A model generated the notes under the pieces. That model saw nothing but the letters and a program-made list of their open reading frames with translations, did not search any database and was not told the origin of the DNA. The translations under genes and the position numbers were made by a program. From Colwellia echini (GTDB lineage: Bacteria > Pseudomonadota > Gammaproteobacteria > Enterobacterales > Alteromonadaceae), in assembly GCF_002843355.2 (NCBI RefSeq), contig NZ_PJAI02000002.1, positions 62,001-126,000 of the forward strand: a stretch of 64,000 bases of DNA, read 5' to 3'. Positions 19,401 to 28,568 of this stretch are shown here, piece by piece. Numbering within the stretch: position 1 is the stretch's first letter; each line of letters starts with the position of its first letter.

Positions 19401-20152
19401 AATTGACCTTGCGTTATGTTCATGACGGTTATGCACTCTAACGAGGTAAACTGCCATTGGATGTTTAAGTTGTATAAACTCATGCCGTAAACTTTATCGT
19501 CAGCTTTACCTTGTTTATAAGCGGGTCTTGGATCCTGTTTTAATACTTGCTCGATAAGTAAGATCAAATCATAGTCAGCGTGTAAATGATTATCGCCTTC
19601 ATCTTGCTTTGATAAATGAGATAACTTTGCTAAATCTATTTTAGCTTGATGACTAAATTCAACGGAAACATTACTTTTGGGTTGTTCTTGTGCAAAACCG
19701 CCTATGGCATCACTGATTGAATCTGAGTAGGGCACATAAGGCTTTATATCAATAATTGGCGTGCCGTTTAATAAATCTAACCCCGAGATATGTAAAGTGA
19801 TTTGTTTGTGTTCACGGGTGACTTTGTCAAGCTTAACCACTGACATACCAATAGGGTTTGGTCGAAAGGTAGAGCGAGTTGATAATACCCCTGTTTTAAC
19901 ATTACCACCAAGACGAGGCGGACGAACAAGCGGTTTCCAACCTTGCTCTTGTGTTTCATGAAATACAAAAATCAACCATAAGTGACTAAATTGTTCGATA
20001 TCACGCACGAGATCAGTATTATTAGCTTCACCTAAAAGTATTACTTTGCCTTTAGCGGCGCTCACTAAATTAGGTTGGCGTGGTATAGCAAATTTTTCTT
20101 GATAAGGTGACTCAATTGTAGCGATAGGCGTAAAACTAAAGTTATTATTCAT
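19397..20152 (-). CDS. trmO: tRNA (N6-threonylcarbamoyladenosine(37)-N6)-methyltransferase TrmO
   Basis: 251 residues, similar to E. coli TrmO/YaeB (235). Family motifs are clear: PIATIESPYQEKFAIPRQPNLV at the N-terminus, FSHLWLIFVFHE, and RSTFRPNPIGMSVVKLD, the SAM-binding region. TrmO methylates t6A at position 37 of threonine tRNAs, tuning decoding. The gene overlaps the end of rcsF by 8 nt; the same neighbour pair occurs in E. coli. It overlaps the next gene by 4 nt, so three genes form a tight operon on minus. Confidence 0.92.
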   Translation of the reverse strand: MNNNFSFTPIATIESPYQEKFAIPRQPNLVSAAKGKVILLGEANNTDLVRDIEQFSHLWLIFVFHETQEQGWKPLVRPPRLGGNVKTGVLSTRSTFRPNPIGMSVVKLDKVTREHKQITLHISGLDLLNGTPIIDIKPYVPYSDSISDAIGGFAQEQPKSNVSVEFSHQAKIDLAKLSHLSKQDEGDNHLHADYDLILLIEQVLKQDPRPAYKQGKADDKVYGMSLYNLNIQWQFTSLECITVMNITQGQL

Positions 20153-20558
20153 TTGATGTAACCACTTTGTAAGCTTTCCCGTAGCAAACTATCTGCGCAA
20201 CACAGTGTTGCGCATCGATATTAATGCAGCTTGTAAAAATTACCGCATTGGCTTTTTGAGCGTAAGCCGATTGTCTTGCTTGAGTTCGGGCATTGATAGG
20301 ATCTGGTGGTGCTAAGTGTGCTTTGGTTTGGCAATCATCACCTTCGACTAAACCAACGAGTTCAAAAGGCCCTGGAAATTCTTTTATATTGTTATAAATT
20401 TTAACATTACTAGCACTAAAGTATTGATCGGCATTGTCAGGTTTAACATTACTATTAAAGGCATAATTACCGCTACAACTTGAGATAAGCGTAGTAATGA
20501 CAGATATAGTTACTGCGCAGAGTAACAGTTTATTGTGTTGATGAAAAAATTTAATCAC
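20145..20558 (-). CDS. rcsF: RcsF-like outer-membrane lipoprotein
   Basis: 137 residues. N-terminal signal with lipobox ISSC (C28 as the lipidated cysteine), a short linker, then the RcsF core: VKIYNNIKEFPGPFELVGLVEGDDCQ and KANAVIFTSC. Four core cysteines (C76, C111, C119, C125) match the four that form disulfides in E. coli RcsF. In enterobacteria RcsF senses envelope stress and feeds the Rcs phosphorelay; whether a phosphorelay exists here cannot be seen. Gene order with trmO supports orthology. The alternative is a generic Rcs-like lipoprotein with another partner. Confidence 0.85.
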   Translation of the reverse strand: MIKFFHQHNKLLLCAVTISVITTLISSCSGNYAFNSNVKPDNADQYFSASNVKIYNNIKEFPGPFELVGLVEGDDCQTKAHLAPPDPINARTQARQSAYAQKANAVIFTSCINIDAQHCVAQIVCYGKAYKVVTSNE

Positions 20559-20673
20559 GGTTGATTACCTAATATATTGATTTTATGAAATTGTTTACGT
20601 TAAATTTATTTTTTAAAATGAATACATAATCCCAATACTTTTAAATCAAAAGTCATAAAAATACGGATATAAA

Positions 20674-20702
20674 AAAAGGTATAGTGGATACTATACCTTT
20701 TA
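20674..20702 (-). terminator. metG upstream-side hairpin, probably bidirectional
   Basis: AAAAAGGTATAGT / ACTATACCTTTT stem with A run on the left and T run on the right. It lies between the start of rcsF and the 3-prime end of metG, both on minus. By position it terminates metG. Confidence 0.8.
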
Positions 20703-20758
20703 TATCATGTAAAAATCCTACATTTGTATAATATTATGTAGCTATTTTGTGTTGATAA

Positions 20759-22906
20759 TTACTTAACTCGCATACCTGCTATAGCGCCTTCATCAGGATT
20801 TAATATCCATAAATCTTTATCGCCAGGTCCTGCCGCCAATACCATGCCTTCTGACATACCAAAGCGCATTTTACGTGGGGCTAAATTTGCTACCATTACC
20901 GTATGCTTACCAATTAGGTCTTCAGGTTGGTAAGCTGACTTTATGCCGGCAAATACTTGGCGTGTTTCAGTGCCTGCTTCATCAAGGGATAAAGTAAGTT
21001 TTAATAACTTATCTGCTTTTTCAACATGTTCAGCGTTAATGATTTTAGCGATACGTAAATCAATTTTTGCAAAATCTTCAAATTGAATTTCTTCAGAAAT
21101 AGGATCAGCTGCTAACGGATCAGCTAGAGCTGCAGAGTTATCTACAACTTTCGCAGCTTTTGCGGTTTTTTGTTTCTTTGCAGGCTTTTCTGCAGTTGCT
21201 GCGCCACCCATGTTTTCTTTAGAAGCGTCAGTCATCGCATTGACTTTATCCATCTCCACACGTTGCAATAAGGCTTTAAACTTATTAATTTTATGGTCAG
21301 TTAATAAGACTTTATGTCCTTCCCACGTTAGGTCGTCATTTAAAAAGATTTCAGTGTTTTCAGCTAGAGCAGGTAATACTGGTTTTAGATAAATCATTAA
21401 CGTACGGAACATGTTAATGCCTAATGAACAGATATCTTGCACTTCTTGCTGTTTAGTTTCGTCTTTAACTAACTGCCATGGTTCTTTAATAGCAATATAT
21501 TCATTAACTTTGTCAGCCAATGCCATGATTTCACGCATTGCGCGGCCAAAGTCACGTGCTTCATAATGAGCGGCAATACTGTCACCGGCAGCCATTACTT
21601 CATCAGCTAAGGCTTGGTTGTCAATATTAATAGACAACATGCCATCAAAGCGCTTGGTGATAAAACTTGCACAACGTGATGCTATGTTAACTACTTTACC
21701 TACTAAATCAGAGTTTACGCGTTGGGCGAAATCTTCAAGATTTAAATCTAAATCATCAATTTTGTGCGTTAATTTTGCAGCGAAGTAATAACGTAAGTAT
21801 TCAGGATTTAAATGCGTTAAATAGGTACTTGCTTTAACAAAAGTACCTTTTGACTTAGACATTTTTTCGCCATTAACCGTAACAAAACCATGGGCATATA
21901 CAGCAGTAGGTTTACGGTAATCAGCACCTTCTAACATTGCCGGCCAGAAAAGGCTATGGAAGTTAATAATGTCTTTACCGATAAAGTGATAAAGCTCAGC
22001 GTTAGAATCTTTATTCCAAAAACTGTCAAAGTCGATATTATCGTTTCTATCACATAGATTTTTGAAACTGCCCATATAACCAATAGGTGCATCTAACCAT
22101 ACATAGAAAAATTTACCTGGGGCGTTAGGGATTTCAAAACCAAAATATGGTGCATCGCGGCTAATATCCCACTGCTTCAAACCTTGTTCGAACCATTCGC
22201 TTAGCTTGTTTGCTACTTCTTCTTGCAGTGTACCGCTGCGGATCCAGTCTGCTAACATGGTTTCAAATGCTGGTAAATCGAAGAAGTAATGTTCAGAGTC
22301 TTTTAATACTGGTGTTGCACCAGAAATCGTCGATCTCGGGTTTAGTAACTCTGTTGGAGAATAGGTGGCACCACAGTTATCACAGCTATCACCGTTTTCA
22401 TCTTCACTTTTACATTTAGGACAAGTTCCTTTAACAAAGCGATCCGCTAAAAACATGCCTTTTTCAGGATCATATAATTGCGAAATAGTACGCGTTTTAA
22501 TATGTCCTTTAGCATGTAAGCTATTGTAAATCTTTTCAGAATATTCTTTGTTTTCATCACTGTGTGTTGTGTGATAGTTATCAAAGCTGATGTGAAAATC
22601 AGCAAATTCTTTGATGCGCTCTTCACGTACACCTTTGATCATTTCTTCAGGTGTAATGCCTAGCTCTTGCGCTTTTAGCATAATTGGTGTGCCGTGAGCG
22701 TCATCTGCACAAACAAAATAAGTTTCATGGCCGCGCATTCTTTGAAATCGGACCCAAATATCAGTTTGAATATGCTCTAGCATATGGCCTAAATGAATAG
22801 CGCCATTAGCGTATGGCAGGGCACAAGTAACTAAAATTTTACGCCTTTGTGGTGTTGAACTTGATACAGCGTTTGAAGGTGCTTTTGATAAAGTAGTGTC
22901 AGTCAT
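20759..22906 (-). CDS. metG: methionyl-tRNA synthetase
   Basis: 715 residues from the ATG at 22906, chosen because it gives MTDTTLS... shortly before the conserved [13 protein letters not shown]; a longer reading from 22972 adds a hydrophobic stretch not typical of the family. HLGH at 38-41, a zinc-binding segment with CPKC and CDNC, KMSKS at 348-352, an anticodon-binding helical region, a Lys/Ala-rich linker and a C-terminal tRNA-binding (OB-fold) domain beginning at [11 protein letters not shown]. It charges tRNA-Met with methionine in the cytoplasm. It is divergent from apbC, as in E. coli. No strong ribosome-binding site is visible at either start. Confidence 0.95.
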   Translation of the reverse strand: MTDTTLSKAPSNAVSSSTPQRRKILVTCALPYANGAIHLGHMLEHIQTDIWVRFQRMRGHETYFVCADDAHGTPIMLKAQELGITPEEMIKGVREERIKEFADFHISFDNYHTTHSDENKEYSEKIYNSLHAKGHIKTRTISQLYDPEKGMFLADRFVKGTCPKCKSEDENGDSCDNCGATYSPTELLNPRSTISGATPVLKDSEHYFFDLPAFETMLADWIRSGTLQEEVANKLSEWFEQGLKQWDISRDAPYFGFEIPNAPGKFFYVWLDAPIGYMGSFKNLCDRNDNIDFDSFWNKDSNAELYHFIGKDIINFHSLFWPAMLEGADYRKPTAVYAHGFVTVNGEKMSKSKGTFVKASTYLTHLNPEYLRYYFAAKLTHKIDDLDLNLEDFAQRVNSDLVGKVVNIASRCASFITKRFDGMLSINIDNQALADEVMAAGDSIAAHYEARDFGRAMREIMALADKVNEYIAIKEPWQLVKDETKQQEVQDICSLGINMFRTLMIYLKPVLPALAENTEIFLNDDLTWEGHKVLLTDHKINKFKALLQRVEMDKVNAMTDASKENMGGAATAEKPAKKQKTAKAAKVVDNSAALADPLAADPISEEIQFEDFAKIDLRIAKIINAEHVEKADKLLKLTLSLDEAGTETRQVFAGIKSAYQPEDLIGKHTVMVANLAPRKMRFGMSEGMVLAAGPGDKDLWILNPDEGAIAGMRVK

Positions 22907-23024
22907 GAAAAATAGTTGTATTTTGATGGTAATAAAGGCGGCAATAGTACAGAATTTAGTGAAGATTTTCATTAGTTGAATGCAACTAATTTCGTTATTT
23001 TTTTATAAAGGTCTAGCAAGTACT

Positions 23025-24269
23025 ATGTCTAACCAAAAGTTTAGTCAAAAATTGGCTAATATTTTCTCGAAAAAAACGACTGAAAAAGTCGAAAAATCAA
23101 CCAGAACCATGGATAACTCCTCATCTAATGCCTCCTCTAATTCATTGCCTGAAGCTTTAATTAGTGCATCAGACACTAAGCAGTTTATTAAAGAGTCTTT
23201 AAACAATTATATTACCGATAATTTCCCACAAGGGGTGTTAGCGGTTTGTAAAAAACTGAGCATTAGTGAAAAAACTGCCAACCATGAAATCCACATTGAA
23301 TTAACCATGCAATTTGTTTGTCAAGGTGAGTTAGATCTTGTTGCTAAAACACTAAGTTCAGCTTTAGCGAGTAAGGTGATTATTAAGGTAAATTTAGCAA
23401 TAAAAGCGGTTCGCCAATTCACTTTAGGTAAAGAGCCTGTAAATCCAGTACAAAACAATACACAAGGTAAAGTTGCCAATATCATTGCTATTGCATCAGG
23501 CAAGGGGGGGGTGGGTAAATCAACAACAACAGTTAATTTAGCTTATGCCTTAATGAGTGAAGGGGCTCGAGTTGGGGTTTTAGATGCCGATATTTATGGA
23601 CCATCTATCCCTTCTATGTTGGGTATAAAAAATGAGAAACCAGGCACTAAAGACGGTAAGTTAATGACACCGTTAAATGCTAAAGGTTTAAGTGCCATGT
23701 CAATTGGCTTTTTGGTTGATGAAGCTGATGCAACTGTATGGCGAGGGCCTATGGCGAGCTCTGCTTTTAATCAATTACTCAATGAAACAGACTGGCCAGA
23801 GCTTGATTACCTACTAATTGATATGCCGCCAGGTACAGGTGATATTCAATTAACCTTAGCGCAAAAAGTACCTGTAGCTGCTGCGGTTATTGTAACCACG
23901 CCACAAGATATTGCCTTAATCGATGCAGTTAAAGGTATTGCAATGTTTGATAAAGTTAAAGTACCAGTATTAGGTATTGTTGAGAATATGAGTTACCACA
24001 TTTGTGAGAATTGTGGTCACCAAAGTCATATCTTCGGTGAGTCTGGTGGTAAACACATGGCTGAAGATTATGAGACTCATTTGTTAGGACAATTGCCGTT
24101 GGATATTTCTATTCGTTTAGATGCAGATTTGGGTGAATCAGAGATAATTGAAAATAGCGCTGGTGAAATAGCTAATCATTACCGTAAAATAGCTAGAAAT
24201 ATTTCTGCGCAATTATTTTTACAATGCGACACTGCAAGTTCGTTAAATGCAGATGTGGTTAGAAAGTAA
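23025..24269 (+). CDS. apbC: iron-sulfur cluster carrier ATPase, Mrp/ApbC family
   Basis: 414 residues from the ATG at 23025; an in-frame ATG at 22980 has no ribosome-binding site and adds 15 hydrophobic residues. The N-terminal region includes a MIP18/DUF59-like segment (about 60-130). The deviant Walker A is GKGGVGKS (159-166), followed by DADIYGPSIP, the switch LIDMPPGTGD, and a CENC pair (327, 330) that in this family binds a bridging [4Fe-4S] cluster between subunits. It loads Fe-S clusters onto apo-proteins in the cytoplasm. The P-loop codons contain a run of eight G (23504-23511) that is read in frame. It lies divergent from metG. Confidence 0.93.
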   Translation: MSNQKFSQKLANIFSKKTTEKVEKSTRTMDNSSSNASSNSLPEALISASDTKQFIKESLNNYITDNFPQGVLAVCKKLSISEKTANHEIHIELTMQFVCQGELDLVAKTLSSALASKVIIKVNLAIKAVRQFTLGKEPVNPVQNNTQGKVANIIAIASGKGGVGKSTTTVNLAYALMSEGARVGVLDADIYGPSIPSMLGIKNEKPGTKDGKLMTPLNAKGLSAMSIGFLVDEADATVWRGPMASSAFNQLLNETDWPELDYLLIDMPPGTGDIQLTLAQKVPVAAAVIVTTPQDIALIDAVKGIAMFDKVKVPVLGIVENMSYHICENCGHQSHIFGESGGKHMAEDYETHLLGQLPLDISIRLDADLGESEIIENSAGEIANHYRKIARNISAQLFLQCDTASSLNADVVRK

Positions 24270-24371
24270 CAGCTATTTAAGTACGCTTAATAAAACTAGA
24301 ATATAAAGCTTCCAACGGTTTAACGTGAAGTAAACTAACAATAAAGTAAACTAATATAAAGACCCGGCATT

Positions 24372-24962
24372 ATGAGATTAAGTGATAAAGATATAGAACA
24401 ATACCTTGATGATGAAGCAATCATCATTGTACCAAAACCCGACAGTTCAATGATCTCAGGCGTTAGTGTTGATATTCGTTTAGGTAATGAATTTAGAGTT
24501 TTTCAAGACCATACCGCTCCTTATATCGATTTAAGTGCACCTAAAGGGGCTGTACAAGATGCGATGAATTCTATCATGAGTGATGAAATTCATATTGCAG
24601 ATGGGGAAGCTTTTTTCTTGCATCCTGGTGAATTAGCATTAGCGGTAACTTTTGAATCTGTTACTTTGCCTGACAATATTGTTGGTTGGCTCGATGGCCG
24701 TTCGTCATTAGCGCGTTTAGGTTTAATGGTACATGTAACGGCACATCGCATCGATCCAGGTTGGTCTGGTCAAATTGTTTTAGAATTTTATAACAGCGGC
24801 AAACTACCGCTTGCATTACGTCCGAAAATGAAAATAGCGGCGTTAAACTTTGAGACCATGTCGTCAAGTGCCGCACGTCCTTATAACACCCGTGAAGATG
24901 CTAAATATCGTGGTCAAAAGGGCGCTGTAGCGAGTAGAATTAGTCAAGACGATAACAAGTAA
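24372..24962 (+). CDS. dcd: dCTP deaminase
   Basis: 196 residues, versus 193 in E. coli. It aligns by eye through nearly its full length: [40 protein letters not shown], the active-site region [33 protein letters not shown], and [21 protein letters not shown]. The enzyme deaminates dCTP to dUTP, feeding dTMP synthesis, and acts as a trimer in the cytoplasm. It starts 102 nt after apbC and may be co-transcribed with it, with a hairpin downstream. Confidence 0.96.
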   Translation: MRLSDKDIEQYLDDEAIIIVPKPDSSMISGVSVDIRLGNEFRVFQDHTAPYIDLSAPKGAVQDAMNSIMSDEIHIADGEAFFLHPGELALAVTFESVTLPDNIVGWLDGRSSLARLGLMVHVTAHRIDPGWSGQIVLEFYNSGKLPLALRPKMKIAALNFETMSSSAARPYNTREDAKYRGQKGAVASRISQDDNK

Positions 24963-25102
24963 GTTTAATAAGGGCTAAGTTTGTCGACCTGTTATATATA
25001 TTTATTACTTTAAAATCTTGGATTAAATCAGTACACAAATAATTATATAGCTCAGTAGTTAGTCATGAATAAGTTAGTGCTTAAGTTAGTACTTGTTTGA
25101 GC

Positions 25103-25127
25103 AATAGCGAGCAACTGCTCGCTATTT
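25103..25127. terminator. hairpin between convergent dcd and ybhK-like gene
   Basis: AATAGCGAGCA / TGCTCGCTATT stem with TTTTC after it on plus. It lies between convergent genes and may serve both. Confidence 0.75.
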
Positions 25128-25153
25128 TCTAGGGTCACTTATCCGCTTAAAAG

Positions 25154-26062
25154 CTAGCCGGCATGACTTTCATCTAAAGGAATTTGTCTTACACACACTT
25201 CTAAAGCATGCAACAACTTCTCATTATCGTGATAATGCTCGAAATTATTATGCGCTAAATCTTGGCAAATAATTTTTACTCTATCAGAGCTGATATTTTT
25301 ATCTTGGCAAATAACAGTGTCAATTGGCATACAACCAATATTACGTTCAATCCAATCAAGTTTTTCATCGAGTGTTAAGGTAGCAGCTGGACTGTGTTCA
25401 GCCACTATATTGTCTATAAATACACAGTGTGCCTTACTTTTGTCTATGGCTTTTGCAATATCCATGATTAAAAGTGGTGGCACCACACTCGTTAAAAAGC
25501 TACCAGGTCCTAAAATAATTAAATCGGCGTTATCTAAAGCATCGATACAAGGTTCAACCGCTTTAACTAATGGCGCTAACATAAGGTCAGTTGGCATTAT
25601 TGGCATTTCATCAACAGACATTTCACCTAAGCGACAAAGCCCTTCAGGATAAAAAGCCATTAAATCTGTTGGTGTTTCTGACATAGGTAACACTTTAGTT
25701 TTTACACGTAATATGCTGCGAACTAAGGTGATAGACTCCATAGGGCTTGATTGAATTTTACCTAGTCCGTAAAGAATTAAATTACCTAAGTTGTGGCCGC
25801 CAAGTTCATCTTCTCCTTTAAAGCGAAAGTTAAACAATTGACTACCAATAGAGTTTTCATCAACCAGTTCGGTTAAACAATTACGTAAGTCGCCCCATGC
25901 AATAGTACTACTTCTTTTTCTTAATCTGCCAGTAGAACCACCATTATCTGTAGTGGTCACTATACCTGTTAATTTATTACCCATGAAGGAGAGGGTGGAG
26001 AGTACACGGCCTAAACCGTGTCCGCCGCCAATGGCGACAATGTTAATTTTTTTAAGCTGCAT
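25154..26062 (-). CDS. ybhK: YvcK/CofD-like family protein (gluconeogenesis factor family)
   Basis: 302 residues, the length of E. coli YbhK. Visible motifs are the N-terminal VAIGGGHGLGRVLSTL, TTTDNGGSTGRLR, WGDLRNCL, FRFKGEDELGGHNLGNLIL, and LIILGPGSFLTSVVPPLL. The family has a CofD-like Rossmann fold; in Bacillus YvcK binds UDP-sugars and affects growth on gluconeogenic carbon and cell shape. The role in gammaproteobacteria is poorly known. The gene stands alone on minus, convergent with dcd. The 405 bp upstream (26063-26467) contains no gene I would support. Confidence 0.88.
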   Translation of the reverse strand: MQLKKINIVAIGGGHGLGRVLSTLSFMGNKLTGIVTTTDNGGSTGRLRKRSSTIAWGDLRNCLTELVDENSIGSQLFNFRFKGEDELGGHNLGNLILYGLGKIQSSPMESITLVRSILRVKTKVLPMSETPTDLMAFYPEGLCRLGEMSVDEMPIMPTDLMLAPLVKAVEPCIDALDNADLIILGPGSFLTSVVPPLLIMDIAKAIDKSKAHCVFIDNIVAEHSPAATLTLDEKLDWIERNIGCMPIDTVICQDKNISSDRVKIICQDLAHNNFEHYHDNEKLLHALEVCVRQIPLDESHAG

Positions 26063-26467
26063 ACTGTTTTATTTCATTATGGTATGGCTGAGTATTATAA
26101 AGATTAACGTTAATTGGTAAATAAATAAAGTAATACCATAATCGATAAATGAGTAGCCTTGCTGTACTATTATGCTTATTCTGCACTGGTATTTAAGTTA
26201 AAGTAACTTAAGTGAAATTATATTGACGAGTTATCAGACACGCAATCATCGACGCGCTATCATTTAAATATAATTGAAAGTGTAAATATTAAGACTTGGT
26301 TTGCAATTATACTATATTTACAAAATGTTAGCTTATTTAAGGTGATTATTTATTTGTCGATTATCGATGAATAGGTCTTGAATTAGATAATAAATGACCA
26401 CCTTGGTTGTTATGCAATCAGTTAAGTCGTTTCTAACTATAAAAATGTCTTTTTTTACAAATAAGTG

Positions 26468-26496
26468 TTGACAGTTTCTAAGCTGCTGCTTAGAAT
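26468..26496 (+). promoter_or_regulatory. sigma-70 promoter of the tRNA operon with GC-rich discriminator
   Basis: Consensus -35 TTGACA (26468-26473), a 17 bp spacer, -10 TAGAAT (26491-26496), then GCGCC. A GC-rich discriminator is typical of stable-RNA promoters under stringent (ppGpp) control. The first tRNA starts about 82 bp beyond the predicted transcription start. Confidence 0.85.
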
Positions 26497-26584
26497 GCGC
26501 CTCGTTTTCAGCAAGTGTTAGGTCCACTCGTTGCGAGCATGTTTAATAGCTATTAGGCCAGTTATTAAATAACCCGAATATTTC

Positions 26585-26660
26585 GGGGCTATAGCTCAGC
26601 TGGGAGAGCGCTTCGCTGGCAGCGAAGAGGTCTGCGGTTCGATCCCGCATAGCTCCACCA
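26585..26660 (+). tRNA. tRNA-Ala(GGC)
   Basis: A 76 nt cloverleaf with encoded CCA. The acceptor GGGGCTA pairs with TAGCTCC (one G-T), the anticodon stem CTTCG/CGAAG carries loop CTGGCAG with anticodon GGC, and the T arm contains GGTTCGATCC. It is the first gene of the stable-RNA operon. Confidence 0.97.
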
Positions 26661-26760
26661 AGTTAGGTTTTTCGTTACTTTTACAATTAGTTTTTATAAC
26701 TAATTTAATAACGAAAAATAGATAGTTTAGTTAGTTTTACAATTTGTATAACTACCTTGT

Positions 26761-26836
26761 GTCCCTATCGTCTAGAGGCCTAGGACACCGCCCTTTCACG
26801 GCGGTAACAGGGGTTCGAATCCCCTTAGGGATGCCA
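26761..26836 (+). tRNA. tRNA-Glu(TTC), copy 1
   Basis: 76 nt with encoded CCA. Acceptor GTCCCTA / TAGGGAT, anticodon stem CCGCC/GGCGG with loop CTTTCAC and anticodon TTC (UUC), T arm GGTTCGAATCC. Identical to the next three copies. Confidence 0.97.
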
Positions 26837-26965
26837 CTATTATCTTTACTTTATTATTATCAGTTATGATATTTGTAAGGTAAAGGCAATTAAGTTACTT
26901 AGACTTATAAAAAACTAAGTGTTTTAGAAAAATGTTCTGAAATAACAAATGATTGTTATGTCTGT

Positions 26966-27041
26966 GTCCCTATCGTCTAGAGGCCTAGGACACCGCCCTT
27001 TCACGGCGGTAACAGGGGTTCGAATCCCCTTAGGGATGCCA
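26966..27041 (+). tRNA. tRNA-Glu(TTC), copy 2
   Basis: Identical to copy 1; preceded by the duplicated leader beginning AAAACTAAGTGTTTTAG. Confidence 0.97.
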
Positions 27042-27159
27042 ATTCTTATTTTTATAATTTAAGGCTTGGGCATTTAAGCTAGAAGAGTTTACATATAACT
27101 CGCCAAAACTAAGTGTTTTAGAAAGATGTTCTGAAATAACAAGCAATTGTTATGTCTGT

Positions 27160-27235
27160 GTCCCTATCGTCTAGAGGCCTAGGACACCGCCCTTTCACGG
27201 CGGTAACAGGGGTTCGAATCCCCTTAGGGATGCCA
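27160..27235 (+). tRNA. tRNA-Glu(TTC), copy 3
   Basis: Identical to copy 1, within the second unit of the 194 bp tandem duplication. Confidence 0.97.
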
Positions 27236-27408
27236 ATTTCCTTTATTAAGTTAATTGAAATAGAGCATAGAAAGTAAAGTTATCTTATAACTTAAATAAG
27301 AATTTAGAGTTTTAATTGTAATTTTTAATAAATTGCTTAATTAATACAGCAGAGTGATCTGCTAGATAGTTTGAAATGATTTAACTAATATAGGTTAATT
27401 CTATCAGT

Positions 27409-27484
27409 GTCCCTATCGTCTAGAGGCCTAGGACACCGCCCTTTCACGGCGGTAACAGGGGTTCGAATCCCCTTAGGGATGCCA
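27409..27484 (+). tRNA. tRNA-Glu(TTC), copy 4
   Basis: Identical to copy 1, with an unrelated AT-rich spacer upstream; the last gene of the operon, 46 nt before its terminator. Confidence 0.97.
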
Positions 27485-27530
27485 CTTTCTTTTAGTTGAA
27501 TAACAATAAGAAATGTGAACTATACGAGAA

Positions 27531-27569
27531 AACCCACGCAATATGTCAATATTGCGTGGGTTTTTTTTT
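27531..27569 (+). terminator. strong terminator of the tRNA operon
   Basis: Perfect stem AACCCACGCAATAT / ATATTGCGTGGGTT (with a TG-C loop) followed by nine T. Nothing else but AT-rich sequence is seen up to the gene at 27791. Confidence 0.95.
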
Positions 27570-27790
27570 GCCTGAATTTTGATGAATAACAAAAATTAGT
27601 TCGACACATCTTCAGTTATTAATTAGCCGATCTATTTTAACAAGTATGAAAGGTCACATATTTAATGAGATTGGTATCATACTTGTGTTCGTCTATTTAA
27701 TAGGATTGCTATAAAATAAAATTTCTTTTAATTCAACTGAATGCAGTTTATAAAGGGTATTAGTTTAACTTAATATAAAAGGATTTAACT

Positions 27791-28498
27791 TTGTCTAAAA
27801 TACTACATTATTGTTTATACTCGTTTGTAGGCTGTTTAAGTTATCGATGCCTAGCTATAATTGTGGTTAGTTTTATTCCACATATCGCAATAGCTGCAAC
27901 TTTAACTCTAAGCGACAACTTGGTGTTACGTGATATTGATGATAAACCGATAGAAAAAAGTTTTTTTTCACAACAGCAAACATTTGAATTACCTGCGGGT
28001 GAGCATGTCATCGTTATTAAATATAAAGATGTATTTGAAGATTTAGAACTTGGTGAAGAGAGATTAGTTAGCTCAGATTATTTTGTCGTGAAGTTTAGTT
28101 TTAACTCACAACAGTCACTTGCGTTAACTACCGGTAACATTAAAAATCTTACTGCAGCAGAGCTCTATGTAAAGTCACCTGTTTTAACATTACGCGATGA
28201 AAATAACCGTGAATTACCATTAGTTTTAGAAACATTAAATGATTATGAAATGGCAAAAGAGGTGTCTAAACAACTCGCTATTTCGTCTACAACTAGTGTG
28301 GCGCCCACCAATGTATCACCAACAACTACTTTAAATAGTACTCAACCTAAAACTATATCTGATAATCCTTCAGTAAATAAAGTCAAGACACAAGTAAGCC
28401 CTGAAGTAGATGCGGTGCCCATGCTTAAATATTGGTGGCAAAAAGCAAGCAAACAGCAAAAAGCTAGTTTTATGCAATTTATTAATGATAATAATTAA
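27791..28498 (+). CDS. DUF2057 family periplasmic protein (YccT-like)
   Basis: 235 residues. The TTG start at 27791 has AAAAGGAT 6 nt upstream and no in-frame ATG near it. A long N-terminal signal segment (to about IAIAA at 35) precedes the DUF2057 fold: LTLSDNLVLRDIDDK, FELPAGEHVIVIKYKDVFEDL, VKSPVLTLRDENNRELPL. A Ser/Thr/Pro-rich linker and a short C-terminal MLKYWWQKASKQQKASFMQFI segment follow. Probably exported to the periplasm; the function of the family is unknown. It is followed 70 bp later by the SIMPL protein on the same strand. Confidence 0.8.
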   Translation: MSKILHYCLYSFVGCLSYRCLAIIVVSFIPHIAIAATLTLSDNLVLRDIDDKPIEKSFFSQQQTFELPAGEHVIVIKYKDVFEDLELGEERLVSSDYFVVKFSFNSQQSLALTTGNIKNLTAAELYVKSPVLTLRDENNRELPLVLETLNDYEMAKEVSKQLAISSTTSVAPTNVSPTTTLNSTQPKTISDNPSVNKVKTQVSPEVDAVPMLKYWWQKASKQQKASFMQFINDNN

Positions 28499-28568
28499 CG
28501 ATATAATTAACTTCGTAAAAATTAAGAGTAAACAAATCACTTTGAATAAATAACTTTAAGGATCTACC

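Larger units (their letters stand above)
26911..27235 (+). repeat. tandem duplication, 194 bp period, covering tRNA-Glu copies 2 and 3
   Basis: The 131 bp block 26911-27041 (55 bp leader plus tRNA) recurs at 27105-27235 with about four differences, all in the leader. The spacers before copies 1 and 4 do not share this leader, so only the middle pair is a recent segmental duplication. Confidence 0.85.

Noticed and set aside
26333-26527. A 64-codon open frame on minus
   Set aside because: It covers the tRNA promoter, has no family-like sequence, and is better explained by chance.
26761-27484. Regularly spaced identical 76-bp units suggesting a CRISPR-like array
   Set aside because: Each unit is a complete tRNA-Glu with cloverleaf and CCA, and the spacers are unequal and partly homologous.
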